Source: an uncultured Lachnospiraceae bacterium
Lineage (GTDB): Bacteria > Bacillota > Clostridia > Lachnospirales > Lachnospiraceae
Direction of reading: 5' to 3'
NCBI GenBank assembly: GCA_949132985.1
Contig: CASCGD010000002.1
Location: 18,269-82,268 of the forward strand
Length of the DNA stretch: 64,000 nt
Part shown: one piece after another, positions 8,349 to 17,909 of the stretch
Layout of the letters: each line of letters begins with the position of its first letter
Numbering within the stretch: position 1 is the first letter of the stretch
Notes under the pieces: model-generated
Told to the model about the DNA's origin: nothing
What the model saw: only the letters and a program-made list of their open reading frames with translations
Databases searched by the model: none
Made by a program: the position numbers and the translations under genes

Positions 8349-9071
8349 TCAGAGCACCTTCGACAAGAACTCCTGCGTCCGCTCATTCTGAGGATTACCG
8401 AAAATCTGCTCCGGTGTCCCCTGCTCACGTATGCGCCCCTCATCCATAAAGAGCACACGGGTCGCAACCTCTCTGGCAAAGCCCATCTCGTGAGTCACCA
8501 CCGCCATCGTCATGCCGTCCCGTGCCAGATCTTTCATGACGCCAAGCACCTCGCCCACCATCTCCGGGTCGAGCGCACTCGTCGGCTCGTCAAAAAGCAT
8601 CATCTTCGGCTTCAGCATGAGCGAGCGCACAATCGCAATACGCTGCTTCTGACCGCCCGAGAGCTGTCCCGGATAGGTGTCCGCCTTCTCCGAAAGGTTC
8701 ACGAGATTCAGAAGACGCAGCGCCTCTTCATTCGCCTGCTCCCTGCCCATAAGCTTCAGCTCAATCGGCGCAAGCGTCAGATTTTCCATGATCGTCAGAT
8801 GCGGAAACAGGTTGAAATGCTGGAACACCATCCCCATCTGCTGACGGATCTCATTGATATTCACGCCCTTTTCCGTGATATCCGTGCCGTCAAAAATGAC
8901 CTGTCCTTTTGTAGGCTGCTCCAGCAGGTTCATACAGCGCAGAAACGTGGATTTGCCCGAGCCGGAAGGACCGATGATGACGACCTTCTCCCCCGGCGCA
9001 ATGTGCTCGTTGATATCGATGAGCACCTCGTGCTCACCAAAGCTCTTACAAAGATTTTTAACGGTTATCAC
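8349..9071 (-). CDS. glnQ: Polar amino acid ABC transporter ATPase (GlnQ-like)
   Basis: 240 residues, the usual size. Walker [10 protein letters not shown] (35-43), Q-loop [11 protein letters not shown], signature LSGGQKQR, Walker [14 protein letters not shown] and switch VVTHEMGFA are all intact. It powers import of a polar amino acid with the permease and binding protein upstream. Its start overlaps the permease gene by 14 bases, so the subunits are translationally coupled. The exact substrate (Gln, Glu, Cys, His or other) cannot be read from the ATPase. Confidence 0.93.
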   Translation of the reverse strand: MITVKNLCKSFGEHEVLIDINEHIAPGEKVVIIGPSGSGKSTFLRCMNLLEQPTKGQVIFDGTDITEKGVNINEIRQQMGMVFQHFNLFPHLTIMENLTLAPIELKLMGREQANEEALRLLNLVNLSEKADTYPGQLSGGQKQRIAIVRSLMLKPKMMLFDEPTSALDPEMVGEVLGVMKDLARDGMTMAVVTHEMGFAREVATRVLFMDEGRIREQGTPEQIFGNPQNERTQEFLSKVL

Positions 9072-9786
9072 TTTCCCGAAGCCTCCTTTCCAGCCTGCCC
9101 ATCAGCCATGTAAAGAACATGACGATCACAAGGTAAATCGCCGCCACCGCAAGCAGCGGGGGAAGCGCGTCGAATGTGTTGCCGCGGATAATGTCGCCGC
9201 CGCGGGTCAGATCGTTCAGTCCGATGTAACCGCAGATGGACGTCTCCTTTAAGAGCGTAATCATCTCGTTGACGAGCGCAGGCAGGACATTTTTGACCGC
9301 CTGCGGCAAAATAATCTTCTGCATCGTCTTCCCGTAGCCGAGTCCCAGCGAGCGCCCCGCCTCCATCTGTCCCTTGTCGATGGACATGATGCCGGAGCGG
9401 AAAATCTCGGCAACGTACGCCCCGGAATTGATACCAAAGGTAAGCACCGCAACCAGCACCTTGTTTGTGCTGCTGGCAAGAAACACAAAGAACATCAGCA
9501 AAAGCTGTACCATCGCGGGCGTTCCGCGGATAACCGTCAGATAAACGCGGCAGAAAAAATTCAGTACGCTTAATACAAAGCCGCCGGCACCCTGACGCCC
9601 TTTTTCGCCGGTCTGATCGTGAGCGGTACGAATCACGGCGACAACGACACCGATCACCAGTCCCAGAACGAGTGCCAGCAGCGTTACAATCGCCGTTACC
9701 CTTAAACCCTTTAAGATGTAGAGATAGCGCTGCTTCTCAATAAAATCAAAAATCAGCCGTTCTTTTAATTCACCTAAAAACCCCAT
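9058..9786 (-). CDS. Polar amino acid ABC transporter permease (HisM/GlnP family)
   Basis: 242 residues with hydrophobic spans near 26-52, 68-100, 105-135 and 205-228. The family EAA-type loop is seen as [33 protein letters not shown]. It forms the membrane channel for the GlnQ-like ATPase. The gene stands 362 bases from the binding protein gene, unusually far for such an operon; the gap carries two hairpins that may set expression ratios. Confidence 0.92.
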   Translation of the reverse strand: MGFLGELKERLIFDFIEKQRYLYILKGLRVTAIVTLLALVLGLVIGVVVAVIRTAHDQTGEKGRQGAGGFVLSVLNFFCRVYLTVIRGTPAMVQLLLMFFVFLASSTNKVLVAVLTFGINSGAYVAEIFRSGIMSIDKGQMEAGRSLGLGYGKTMQKIILPQAVKNVLPALVNEMITLLKETSICGYIGLNDLTRGGDIIRGNTFDALPPLLAVAAIYLVIVMFFTWLMGRLERRLRESDNR

Positions 9787-10148
9787 AAATCACCTTTCTA
9801 ATCGAATCAGAATCAACATAACATATTGCAGAAATATCAGTTACCCTCCAAAGGCCTCCTGTAATCCGGCTTTGCCCTCCCCACGGAGCGCATGCTGCTT
9901 TCGCAGCCGGTTTCCATACGCGCCCTGTACATAATGTCAAGAAGGAAGCGGAAAGCCGCTTCCTTCTGCAACAGGTTTTTGGTATAACTCGATTTAGATA
10001 CCTTTCACCTTTGGTGAGGATGCTTTTTTCGAGAGCGCAAAGGAAAAAGCGAAGGCGTAGCGATGCCTCGTTTAGCATATTTCCTTTGTGCTGTCGGGAA
10101 AGCAGACCAGCAAAATGTAAGGTTATTAAAATCGTGTTATACGAGTGT
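9787..10148 (-). other. 362-bp glnH-glnP gap with two hairpins
   Basis: No coding sequence is apparent. A perfect 12-bp stem (AGAAGGAAGCGG with CCGCTTCCTTCT, 9940-9967) and a longer imperfect one (AAAGGAAA to TTTCCTTT, 10039-10087) lie between binding protein and permease. Neither has a clear U-tract in the operon direction. Stems here would be expected to protect the binding-protein mRNA or attenuate read-through. That role is inferred from position. Confidence 0.5.
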
Positions 10149-11006
10149 TTAATCTGCGGTAATATATTTGTCCATGATCTCCTGGAGCGTTCCGTCGTCT
10201 TTCAGCTCCTTGATCGCAGCGTTGATCTTTTCCAGAAGCGCATCGTTTTCTTTGTTGAGGCATGCTGCATAGTCCTCTACCGCATACTCCGTATCGAGAA
10301 TCTTTAAGCCCTCATTGTTCGCTACAAAATTCTTCGCAGGCTCGTTGTCGATAAGAACCGCGTCAACCTTTCCCTGTGTGAGCGCCATCACCGCATCCGC
10401 GCCCTTGTTGTACTGCTCAACCGCATCCTCGCCAAAGTCCTCGCATGCGAAGATATCACCGGTGGTCATGAGCTGTACGCCGATCTTCTTGCCCTCGAGA
10501 TCCTCAAGGCTCTTGATATCGGAATCCTCCTTTACAATGACAACCTGGATTCCGGTCGCATATGTATCGCTGAAATTCACCGATTCCTGACGGTCGGGAC
10601 GAACGGTCATACCTGCCAGGCCGATGTCCGCTTTTCCGCTCTGGACCGCAAGGATGATCGCCTCAAACTCCATATCCTCAATTTTCAGCTCCAGCCCCAG
10701 CTTGTCCGCAATCGCCTTTGCGATATCCGCATCAATACCTACGATCTCGTCGCCCTCATAGTATTCATAAGGCGGAAAATACGCATTGGTGGCCATCGTG
10801 AGCACGCCGTCGTTTACGGTTAAACCTGCCGCACTGTCTCCGTCAGCCGCATCGCCCTCGTCGGCAGCGTCACTCTCGCTGTCTGCGTCGCCCTCGTCAG
10901 CCACACCGCTTTCGTCAGCCGCATCATTTGAGCCTGTGCCGCATCCGCACAGCATGCTTGCCGCCATCGCTGTTACAAGTAACATTGACAATATTTTCTT
11001 TTTCAT
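10149..11006 (-). CDS. Amino acid ABC transporter substrate-binding lipoprotein
   Basis: 285 residues. It has a lipoprotein signal peptide with the box LCGC (Cys about 22), then a very acidic linker (residues about 27-60, repeated DAADEGDA-type blocks), then a family 3 solute-binding domain (LTVNDGVLTMATNAYFPPYEYY, DIGLAGMTVRPDRQESVNFSDTY, LEDLEGKKIGVQLMTTGD). It captures a polar amino acid outside the membrane for the permease and ATPase downstream. It is first in the operon behind a near-consensus promoter. The Asp/Glu-rich linker is longer than in textbook homologs and probably extends the domain through the wall. Confidence 0.93.
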   Translation of the reverse strand: MKKKILSMLLVTAMAASMLCGCGTGSNDAADESGVADEGDADSESDAADEGDAADGDSAAGLTVNDGVLTMATNAYFPPYEYYEGDEIVGIDADIAKAIADKLGLELKIEDMEFEAIILAVQSGKADIGLAGMTVRPDRQESVNFSDTYATGIQVVIVKEDSDIKSLEDLEGKKIGVQLMTTGDIFACEDFGEDAVEQYNKGADAVMALTQGKVDAVLIDNEPAKNFVANNEGLKILDTEYAVEDYAACLNKENDALLEKINAAIKELKDDGTLQEIMDKYITAD

Positions 11007-11065
11007 ACTTTCTTTTTCTCCTCCCTTTCGCCGCAGGACTGCGGCACACTTTTATTTCCCAAGGT

Positions 11066-11094
11066 ATTATACAGTAGGTTTACGCAAAATGCAA
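11066..11094 (-). promoter_or_regulatory. Promoter of the amino acid transporter operon
   Basis: On the minus strand TTGCAT (11089-11094), a 17-base spacer and TATAAT (11066-11071), 60 bases upstream of the binding protein start. Confidence 0.75.
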
Positions 11095-11135
11095 TGACAG
11101 AAATGAATATTTATTTGACAAAATGCATAAAAATA

Positions 11136-11182
11136 CTCCTTCCCGGCAAAAATCACATATCCTGACGATTGCCGAAAAGGAG
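11136..11182 (-). terminator. Terminator of the PreA-like catabolic operon
   Basis: On the minus strand CTCCTTTTCGGCAA pairs with TTGCCGGGAAGGAG, followed by TATTTTTATG. It lies 9 bases after the stop of the last operon gene. Confidence 0.75.
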
Positions 11183-11190
11183 CGATTGTA

Positions 11191-11982
11191 CTATTTTCTA
11201 TTGAAATTCAGCAGCTTTTCCAGGCAGCTTCTCCCCTCCAATGCCTCTGCATAAAAATTCCTGTACTGCGTTGCCTCAATCGTCAGAATGCCCTTGTAGC
11301 CGGAAGCGCCAAGCGCGCTGAGATAAGGCATATAATCATACCCGTCATGTGTCCTGGGGAAAAAACGCTGCTCTCCCTCCGGATAATCGATATGCGCATG
11401 GAGAATATCATCTTTGTACCGCAAAATTTCTCCAAAGGATTCCCCGCTTTTTACCATATGCCTCAAGTCACACATGATTTTGCAGTTTTTACGCCCGGTC
11501 CGCAAAGCAAGATCTTTCGCCTCGTCCAGCGTATTCAGATAGTTTGAATATGCCGGTCCAAGCGGCTCAATCACGAGCGTCATTCCGTAATCGCTGAAAA
11601 TATCACAGATCTGCCCCACAAAGCCTTCCAGCTTTTCTTCACAAGCCCTGCGGTTTTGACATCCCCCGAGAATGCTTCTGCTCTTGCCGGCTCCAAAAGG
11701 TATCAGCCTTGTCCCCAGCTCAACAGCCCGTTCGCATCCGCGCCGTATATGCAAAAGCCACCGGAGCGCGTCAAAGCATTCCTCATATATTCGGATATCC
11801 GGAGGCAAAAGCCCGGAAAGCACCTCGAACGTAAGGCTGCTTTTTTGTGCGAGGAGATAAAAGCGCCTCCACGCCTCTTCCGATAATGCCACAAGCTCAC
11901 AGAAATCCAGCTCTATTGCGTCAAAGCCTGCCCGTTCGACCGCCTCCATATGTGAAATTTTCCCAAAACATCCCAACTTCAT
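11191..11982 (-). CDS. Sugar phosphate isomerase/epimerase-like TIM barrel (operon end)
   Basis: 263 residues of the xylose isomerase-like/AP endonuclease 2 fold. Likely metal ligands sit in LVIEPLG, CDLRHM, HAHIDYP and LTIEATQ. The family covers inosose dehydratases, tagatose and hydroxypyruvate isomerases and related enzymes, and sequence alone does not say which. It is the last gene of a nine-gene LacI-led operon and overlaps the preceding paralog by 4 bases (ATGA). The two TIM barrels share little beyond the motifs, so they probably do different steps. Confidence 0.82.
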   Translation of the reverse strand: MKLGCFGKISHMEAVERAGFDAIELDFCELVALSEEAWRRFYLLAQKSSLTFEVLSGLLPPDIRIYEECFDALRWLLHIRRGCERAVELGTRLIPFGAGKSRSILGGCQNRRACEEKLEGFVGQICDIFSDYGMTLVIEPLGPAYSNYLNTLDEAKDLALRTGRKNCKIMCDLRHMVKSGESFGEILRYKDDILHAHIDYPEGEQRFFPRTHDGYDYMPYLSALGASGYKGILTIEATQYRNFYAEALEGRSCLEKLLNFNRK

Positions 11983-12866
11983 AATCTCTTCTCCAGGATT
12001 TTCCGCAGATAGTCCGCACCCGCCTTCATTCCTACAGATGCCTCAGGTATATCCATGGGATGCCATCTGCGTTCATATTCCAGTGATAAATAACCGTCAT
12101 ATCCCAGCTCGCGCAAGAGACCGATGATCTTAGGCCACGGAACAATGCCCTCGCCTACAATCTTCGTGATCACCGCCCGCTCATCCTCCTCGACATGCGT
12201 CACAGAACCCGCCTGAAACTTCATACCCGGAGCTTTAAATGCAAAGTCCTTCACATGTACATACTGTATTTTGTCGCCCTGAATCCGAATACACTCCTCG
12301 CACTCTTCCCCCGACAAGAAGCTGATATTTGCCTGATCGTATAAAATACCCACATTGGCACGCCCGATCTCCTTCACAATATCGTACGTAATTTCCGGTC
12401 CGGTCGTCATGGTATTAAAATGATTCTCCAAAACAAGGGAAACACCAGCCTCCCCCGCCTCGTCCGCAAGCAGCCGCATACTGTCCACGAGAATTTTTCG
12501 CTTTTGTTCAAATCCTTCGTCTCCTGCGAGAAACGTGCCGCCATAGATTCGAATATAGTGTGCATCCAAAAGCCCCGCCAGCTTTATGCACTGTCTGCAT
12601 TCATCGATGGCTTTCCCGCGCTTTTTTTCATCCGGCTGATTATAGTCACTCGCATAGGAGACAATACAGGAAACCTCCATGCCGAGCGCATCAAGCTTTT
12701 TCTTTAGCTGCACAAGCTCCGCCTCTGCAGCATCGCTGTGAATCGCACATTTATAGTCATCCTGATAAATAATCTCAATGGCATCCATCCCCGATTCCGC
12801 AAACAGTTTGGCCGCTTCCAACACCGTAAGCTCCGGGGTTCCCATTGTATGTCCTGCAATTTTCAT
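11979..12866 (-). CDS. Sugar phosphate isomerase/epimerase-like TIM barrel
   Basis: 295 residues, xylose isomerase-like fold. Metal-site motifs are SLVLENHFNT, ILYDQANI, YVHVKDFAF and LSLEYERRW. The N-terminus (HTMGTPELTVLEAAKLFAESGMDAIEI) is typical for IolE/hydroxypyruvate-isomerase relatives. It lies 4 bases after the oxidoreductase gene. It probably isomerises or dehydrates a keto-sugar-like intermediate within the LacI-controlled operon; the substrate is unknown. Confidence 0.85.
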   Translation of the reverse strand: MKIAGHTMGTPELTVLEAAKLFAESGMDAIEIIYQDDYKCAIHSDAAEAELVQLKKKLDALGMEVSCIVSYASDYNQPDEKKRGKAIDECRQCIKLAGLLDAHYIRIYGGTFLAGDEGFEQKRKILVDSMRLLADEAGEAGVSLVLENHFNTMTTGPEITYDIVKEIGRANVGILYDQANISFLSGEECEECIRIQGDKIQYVHVKDFAFKAPGMKFQAGSVTHVEEDERAVITKIVGEGIVPWPKIIGLLRELGYDGYLSLEYERRWHPMDIPEASVGMKAGADYLRKILEKRL

Positions 12867-12870
12867 CTTT

Positions 12871-13815
12871 TTACTCCAATCCCGGCAGGCCCGCCTTCAC
12901 TAAAATCTCATGCATCAGCTCATGCGTCTTATATGCGTCCCTTCCGTTTGTAATCGGCTGTCTATGTTCCCGCACACACTTGATAAAATGATGGACCTCC
13001 TGCGTAAATCCCATTTTGTCCTCCACTCTCGCCCATCCCAGCGCAAGCGGCGTCATAACCGTCTTTACCTCCGTATTCTCATCGACATCCGTAAAGCTGT
13101 CCGGTGCGTTTACAAATGCGGAATGATAGCCCCCGTAACAGTCAACCTTTTCCACCCATTGCCCGGCTCTTCTCGATGCAGTCAGAATTCCTATACTCCC
13201 GCTGTCAAATACAATCTGCGCAGTCACCAGATCTTCATATTCCGGATCAGAAAACAGGCTATGGGCCTCTGTCGAAACGGCCTCCCCACAGAAATAGCGC
13301 ATCAGGTCAACCATATGAATCGCATTTTCCAATGTAGCCCTGTATTCCGATCCATTTCGGTTTTTCTGCGCAATCACTACGTCCGGCGGTGCATTTTTAT
13401 ATAACTCCTTCACCTTTGCATAGACAGGTGCATATCTTCTGTTAAAACCAACCATCAGAATTCGATCGTACTGTTCCGCCGTATCTGCCATCTCCTTACT
13501 TTCCTGCAGGGTAAGCGCCAGCGGCTTTTCGCAGAACACGTCCAGTCCCCTTTTAAGGAGCGGGATCACATATTCGTAATGTGCCGTCTTCGGTGTCAGC
13601 ACAAACGCGCAGTCCATCTCGGTTTCCATAAACTCCTCAAAGGTCCGGCACCCTTTCCTGATTTTATACTTCGCCATAGCCGCATCTACCGTCTCCTGGG
13701 AACGGCTGCAGGCAGCTACGATCTCTATATCCTTCATCTCCGCAAGCACCGGAAGCTCTGCGATATGCGCAATATGTCCCAGACCGATGACCCCCACCCT
13801 TATGATCTTACTCAT
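12871..13815 (-). CDS. Gfo/Idh/MocA family oxidoreductase
   Basis: 314 residues. The N-terminal Rossmann fold begins IIRVGVIGLGHIAHIAELP (NAD(P) motif GxGxxA variant), and the family dipeptide EKP is seen in VFCEKPLALTL, followed by GFNRRYAP. Members oxidise or reduce hydroxyls of sugars, inositols and related polyols. It has AAAGGAGATTGCAGG before the ATG. Together with the lyase upstream and isomerases downstream it suggests catabolism of a polyhydroxylated or carboxylated compound. The specific substrate cannot be assigned. Confidence 0.88.
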   Translation of the reverse strand: MSKIIRVGVIGLGHIAHIAELPVLAEMKDIEIVAACSRSQETVDAAMAKYKIRKGCRTFEEFMETEMDCAFVLTPKTAHYEYVIPLLKRGLDVFCEKPLALTLQESKEMADTAEQYDRILMVGFNRRYAPVYAKVKELYKNAPPDVVIAQKNRNGSEYRATLENAIHMVDLMRYFCGEAVSTEAHSLFSDPEYEDLVTAQIVFDSGSIGILTASRRAGQWVEKVDCYGGYHSAFVNAPDSFTDVDENTEVKTVMTPLALGWARVEDKMGFTQEVHHFIKCVREHRQPITNGRDAYKTHELMHEILVKAGLPGLE

Positions 13816-13833
13816 CCTGCAATCTCCTTTCTG

Positions 13834-14751
13834 TCATGAAGCCTTATAGCCCTCTTTATCAAACTGCTTTTTCATCTCCCCAATAACGGAGAGCACCTCC
13901 TCCCTCTCCCTTTCACCGACACTGTAAAAGGGAATCCTGCACACATCAGACCCGATAATCCCTTTTGCCTTCAGATAATGCTTAATCATCGGGATTTCCT
14001 GGTATTTTGAAAGCCGCTCCGCGTTTTTTTGAATCTGGTATTGGAGCCTTAAAGCCGCCTTGTCGTTTCCCGTCCGGGCAAACTCCCAAAGGCTGGTAAA
14101 AATCTCCGGAAAGATTGCAGCCGGCCCTGTGACCGTCCCCACCGCACCGCTTTTATACGCCGGGTAAATCAGCCTGTCACATCCGATCAGCGTATCCAGG
14201 CCCCCGTCCCTTGTCCTGACATATTCACAAATTCTGGCAATATCCGGATAACTGAATTTTACACCGCACAGGTTTTTATATTTCCGGCCCAGCCTTTTCA
14301 CAATCTCGGCACTCACATCATTGTTCGTATTGGTGGGTATATTATAAATGTAGATCGGGAAATCTCCCGCCGCTTCTAAAACCTCCGAATAATATTCGAT
14401 CAACGCCTCATCCGACTGGTGAAAGAAAAACGGCGATAGAACGCCCGCCGCATCCGCCCCCGCATCCTTCGCATGCCTGACAAGCTCAAGCGTATTCTCC
14501 AGCGTCTGGGTTCCGCACTGTACCACCACAGAAATCTTATGGTTGATTTCTTCTACCATCACCTCCGCTATTTTTTTTCGCTCCTCGACGGACAGAGCAA
14601 TTCCCTCCCCATTCGTTCCCAGGGGATAAACCGCCTGGATGCCGCTGTCCGCCAGATACCTGGCCAATTTCCTTACCCCTTTATAATCAACCTTCCTACT
14701 CTCATCAAAAGGTGTTATATTCGCACATACAATACCCTGTAAAGCAGCCAT
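13834..14751 (-). CDS. DapA/N-acetylneuraminate lyase family aldolase
   Basis: 305 residues from the ATG at 14751, whose AGGAGG lies 6 bases upstream; an ATG at 14757 touches the ribosome site. Class I aldolase family marks: PLGTNGEG (carboxylate-binding loop, GTNGE rather than the GTTGE of DapA), YIYNIPT (catalytic Tyr) and CGVKFS (Schiff-base Lys). The Asn form is common in neuraminate lyase, 2-keto-3-deoxy-acid aldolase and related branches, so it probably cleaves or forms a 2-keto acid, not dihydrodipicolinate. Its place in the operon supports a catabolic role yielding pyruvate. Confidence 0.88.
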   Translation of the reverse strand: MAALQGIVCANITPFDESRKVDYKGVRKLARYLADSGIQAVYPLGTNGEGIALSVEERKKIAEVMVEEINHKISVVVQCGTQTLENTLELVRHAKDAGADAAGVLSPFFFHQSDEALIEYYSEVLEAAGDFPIYIYNIPTNTNNDVSAEIVKRLGRKYKNLCGVKFSYPDIARICEYVRTRDGGLDTLIGCDRLIYPAYKSGAVGTVTGPAAIFPEIFTSLWEFARTGNDKAALRLQYQIQKNAERLSKYQEIPMIKHYLKAKGIIGSDVCRIPFYSVGEREREEVLSVIGEMKKQFDKEGYKAS

Positions 14752-14766
14752 TTGCATCCTCCTCTT

Positions 14767-15915
14767 TCATCTCACCCTCATCGTTATCGCGCGATTGCAT
14801 ACCTGCGCGCACAGGCCGCACCCGTCGCACTTTTCCTGACGAATGACAGGTTTCTCACTCCCGCCGTCTATTGCATCGTAAATGCATACCGGATAGCATT
14901 TTTTACAGCCCACACATTTCTCATAGTCAACATCCGCGTAATACCGTTTGCTTCGGTCCGCCTTTTCAAGCGGCAGCACCTTTTTTGCCGCCACACCAAC
15001 GATGTCCTCCAGCGCTGCCACTCCCTGCCGTTCCATGTACGCCTCAAGCTGCTCCAAAATAGCCCGGATGCTGTCATATCCTTTCAAATATACCAGTGTT
15101 GCGATCTGGACATTGCCTGCCCCTGCCAGAAGATAACGGACCACATCCTCATAGTTCGTCACGCCTCCCGTGGCGCTGATGGGGCAGCTTATATGCGGAT
15201 AGCACGCGGCGATCCAGCGCATTACGGACTGCATGACCCACGGCCCTCCGTGCCCGCAAAATCCCTTATGCATGACAGGCTCCATCGTCTCGATATCGAT
15301 CTGCAGTCCCGAGGAGCGGTTAAACATCGTAAGCCAGTCTGCGCCGTCCCTCTCAAGATCCATCGCACACACAATCGGATTTGACATCTGCTGCGTCATC
15401 TTAAGTCCCACCGGAATGCCCACCGCTTTCCTGACTTCCCGAAGCGCGTTTCCCGCAACCGGATAAAATTCCACCGCTTCCCGCACAAATGCCCCTACCG
15501 GACAGGACGGAACAACTTCGATGCCATCCGCCCCTGCTTCTTCGCATTTTCCTGCATACCAGGCCCATGTATCCTCACCGGCGCAATTCAGGCTTGCTAT
15601 CACCGGAATATCCAACAGATCCTTGGCTCTCTTAATCTCGCTGCAATAGTCCTCTATGTCCCCCTCAAAAGCCTGCTCATAGGTCATAAACGTCGTTGAC
15701 TGATAACCCGGCACACCACTTCTGATGACCGACATCCTCGGAAACGGATTGTACCTGTTTACCATTTCTTCCTGAATTGATTTCAAAATAACCGCGCTAA
15801 AGCCGGCGTCCTGTGCCCGCTTACAGTGCAGGGCATCCTTCGTAGTCCCGGCAGATGCCGCGATTAAAGGATTCTTCAGCTCCATCCCCATAAAATGGGT
15901 AACCAGTTTATCCAT
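14767..15915 (-). CDS. PreA/dihydroorotate dehydrogenase-like flavoprotein with 2x[4Fe-4S]
   Basis: 382 residues. Residues 1-300 form an FMN TIM barrel of the dihydroorotate/dihydropyrimidine dehydrogenase family (VTHFMGMELKNPLIAASAG, IPVIASLNC, SCPVGAF with a candidate active-site Cys at 138, ATGGVTNYEDVVRYLLAGA). Residues 331-375 are a two-cluster ferredoxin: C334, C337, C340, C344 and C363, C366, C369, C373. I use the ATG at 15915, 5 bases after GGAGGGTGTAT. PreA normally pairs with the FAD subunit PreT, but no PreT is encoded here. The substrate is unlikely to be plain uracil given the neighbouring genes. Confidence 0.85.
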   Translation of the reverse strand: MDKLVTHFMGMELKNPLIAASAGTTKDALHCKRAQDAGFSAVILKSIQEEMVNRYNPFPRMSVIRSGVPGYQSTTFMTYEQAFEGDIEDYCSEIKRAKDLLDIPVIASLNCAGEDTWAWYAGKCEEAGADGIEVVPSCPVGAFVREAVEFYPVAGNALREVRKAVGIPVGLKMTQQMSNPIVCAMDLERDGADWLTMFNRSSGLQIDIETMEPVMHKGFCGHGGPWVMQSVMRWIAACYPHISCPISATGGVTNYEDVVRYLLAGAGNVQIATLVYLKGYDSIRAILEQLEAYMERQGVAALEDIVGVAAKKVLPLEKADRSKRYYADVDYEKCVGCKKCYPVCIYDAIDGGSEKPVIRQEKCDGCGLCAQVCNRAITMRVR

Positions 15916-15927
15916 ATACACCCTCCG

Positions 15928-16695
15928 CTAATCCTCATTCAAAATTCCCATTTCCGTAAAAATTTCCGTAATCCGTTTTCTTAAGGCCAGAAACTCCCCC
16001 GATTCCTTCACCGCCATATTCCTTGGCCTTGGCAGATCAACCGGCACGATCTCCTTCACACGTCCGGGCCTCGGCGTAAGAATCACAACCTTATCCGCCA
16101 AAAGAATCGCTTCATCTATGTCATGGGTAACAAAAAGAATTGTATTTTTCTTCTGCATCCACATTTTTTCCAAATCCACCCTCATCTGTTCCCTTGTGAG
16201 CGCATCCAACGCCCCATAGGGCTCATCCATCATAAGCAGCTGCGGCTCATGTACAAGAGCCCTGCAGATAGACACTCTCTGCTGCATTCCTCCTGACAGC
16301 TCCCAGGGATATTTATTTTCAAAGCCCTCCAGCCCCACCTGCCGGATCAGCTCCATCGCCTTTACTTTTGTAATATTTTTATCCAGATTCCGGAACTCGC
16401 CCTGAATCATGATATTGTTGAGTACCGTTCTCCACTCTAACAACAGATGATCCTGAAATACAAAGCCAACCTCCTTTACCGGCTTTGTAATCTCTTTTCC
16501 ATCCAGAAGCACTTTCCCGGAGGTTGGCTGCGTCAGTCCGGTTCCGATAAAGAGGAATGTGCTTTTCCCGCATCCCGAGGGGCCAAGCACGGTGACAAAT
16601 TCCCCGTCATTGATATCAAAATTCACATCAATCAAGGCTTCCGTATACCCGGTGAGTGTCTTATATTTCATTCCGATATGTTCAAATCTCAGCAT
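15928..16695 (-). CDS. ABC transporter ATPase, nitrate/sulfonate/pyrimidine type (SsuB/ThiZ-like)
   Basis: 255 residues. Walker A GPSGCGKST, Q-loop VFQDHLLLEWRTVLNN, signature LSGGMQQR, Walker B LLMMDEPYGALDA and THDIDEAILLAD are all present. The QQR/DEPYGALD pattern and H-region are those of the TauB/SsuB/NMT1-type importers. It energises uptake with the permease and binding protein upstream; a 63-base gap with a stem-loop separates it from the binding protein gene. Confidence 0.93.
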   Translation of the reverse strand: MLRFEHIGMKYKTLTGYTEALIDVNFDINDGEFVTVLGPSGCGKSTFLFIGTGLTQPTSGKVLLDGKEITKPVKEVGFVFQDHLLLEWRTVLNNIMIQGEFRNLDKNITKVKAMELIRQVGLEGFENKYPWELSGGMQQRVSICRALVHEPQLLMMDEPYGALDALTREQMRVDLEKMWMQKKNTILFVTHDIDEAILLADKVVILTPRPGRVKEIVPVDLPRPRNMAVKESGEFLALRKRITEIFTEMGILNED

Positions 16696-16721
16696 ATATC
16701 ACAACTCGCTTTCTTCAAGAA

Positions 16722-16745
16722 GGGCCTGCCCGTAAAAGCAGGCCC
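16722..16745 (-). promoter_or_regulatory. Intercistronic stem-loop after the binding-protein gene
   Basis: GGGCCTGC pairs with GCAGGCCC around an 8-base loop, just past the binding-protein stop. With no U-tract, it probably protects the upstream mRNA from 3' decay or lowers read-through. Confidence 0.55.
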
Positions 16746-16758
16746 GCTTTCAATCAGA

Positions 16759-17877
16759 TTATTTTGCAGGCAGTTCAGACGGAAGGCAATCGTAGGTGTA
16801 GATGTCTTCCGGCTGTATACTCTCATCCACTCCCAGGTAATGAACCAGCATATCCCGGCAGCTTTTCCAGTCATCTTCCGACACATCGCCCAAGGTCTGT
16901 GAATCCTTCGCAAATAAGCTCTCCAGCGCGACTCCAAGACTTCCCTCCGCGTTTGACCGGTCCAGGGTCGGATAGCTTTCCATAAAAATGTCAATTGCTT
17001 CCCCGGAGTCTGCCCGGCACTCATCCCACGCTTTCATGGAGGCCGCAATAAATTTCTCGATTACATCCGAATGCTCTGCGATCATCTTGTCGCTCGCCAC
17101 AATCGACAGGCCCACCGTCGCAGCGCCAAAATCCGAGTAACGCATAACATTTACTTCATGCCCCATATTCTGCAGGGTGATTGCCTGGTCATCCGCACCC
17201 GCCAGAATCACATCCACATCACCGTTCACCAGAGACGTAACCTTTGCGCCGGCATCCATCGTGACATAATTGAGGGTGTCATCATCAATATCATTTGCCG
17301 CTTCGAGGGCCGCAAACAAATTCGAGGGCGCATCTCCTGTCGTAATGCCGATTTTCTTTCCCTCCAGGTCCTTAGGCTCCTCAATGCCCGAATCCTTCAT
17401 GCTGATCGCCGCAAAACCATTGACTGCATAGATCGGGCATACGATCTTAAGCGGAATTTCATTTGCAACCGCTGAGGCCACAGAGGCTGAATCCACCAAT
17501 CCCAGCTCATCGTCCCCTGTTCCCACAAGCTTGGCTGTTGTCCCGGAGCCTGTACCCTCGCCAATCGTCACATCCAGGCCGGCCTCCCTGTAATAGCCCT
17601 TTTCCAGAGCATAGTAAAAGGGCGCATGCAGGCCTGCAGCCGTATAGTTCAGCCGAAAACTTATGGGAACCAGCTCCTTTGCTTCGCTTTCCTCCCCGCT
17701 CTCTGCTCCCGCATCAGCTTTTACTTCCGGTTCTTCTCCCTTTTCATCTTCTCCTGCCTCGCTTTGTGCTCCCGTGTCCGTCTTTTCTGCCGTATCCTCC
17801 TTCCCGGAGCCCGCGCACCCTATCAAAGACATCATCATCACAGTTACAAGTGCTGCCGCCAAAACCTTTCTCTTCAT
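16759..17877 (-). CDS. NMT1/THI5-like substrate-binding lipoprotein
   Basis: 372 residues with a lipoprotein signal (SLIGC, Cys about 21) and an acidic, Glu/Ala/Gly-rich spacer (22-70). The binding domain begins LVPISFRLNYTAAGLHAPFYYALEKGYYREAGLDVTIGEGTGSG, closely the NMT1/THI5/SsuA fold pattern used for thiamine-pyrimidine precursors, riboflavin, pyrimidines, sulfonates and aromatic acids. LNYTAAGLHAPFYYA is nearest the pyrimidine/riboflavin (ThiY/RibY) branch in my memory, which fits a heterocyclic ligand, but this is inference. It binds the substrate outside the cell for the permease. Confidence 0.88.
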   Translation of the reverse strand: MKRKVLAAALVTVMMMSLIGCAGSGKEDTAEKTDTGAQSEAGEDEKGEEPEVKADAGAESGEESEAKELVPISFRLNYTAAGLHAPFYYALEKGYYREAGLDVTIGEGTGSGTTAKLVGTGDDELGLVDSASVASAVANEIPLKIVCPIYAVNGFAAISMKDSGIEEPKDLEGKKIGITTGDAPSNLFAALEAANDIDDDTLNYVTMDAGAKVTSLVNGDVDVILAGADDQAITLQNMGHEVNVMRYSDFGAATVGLSIVASDKMIAEHSDVIEKFIAASMKAWDECRADSGEAIDIFMESYPTLDRSNAEGSLGVALESLFAKDSQTLGDVSEDDWKSCRDMLVHYLGVDESIQPEDIYTYDCLPSELPAK

Positions 17878-17909
17878 ATCCTGTTTCCTCCTTCATTGTT
17901 TTTATTAAA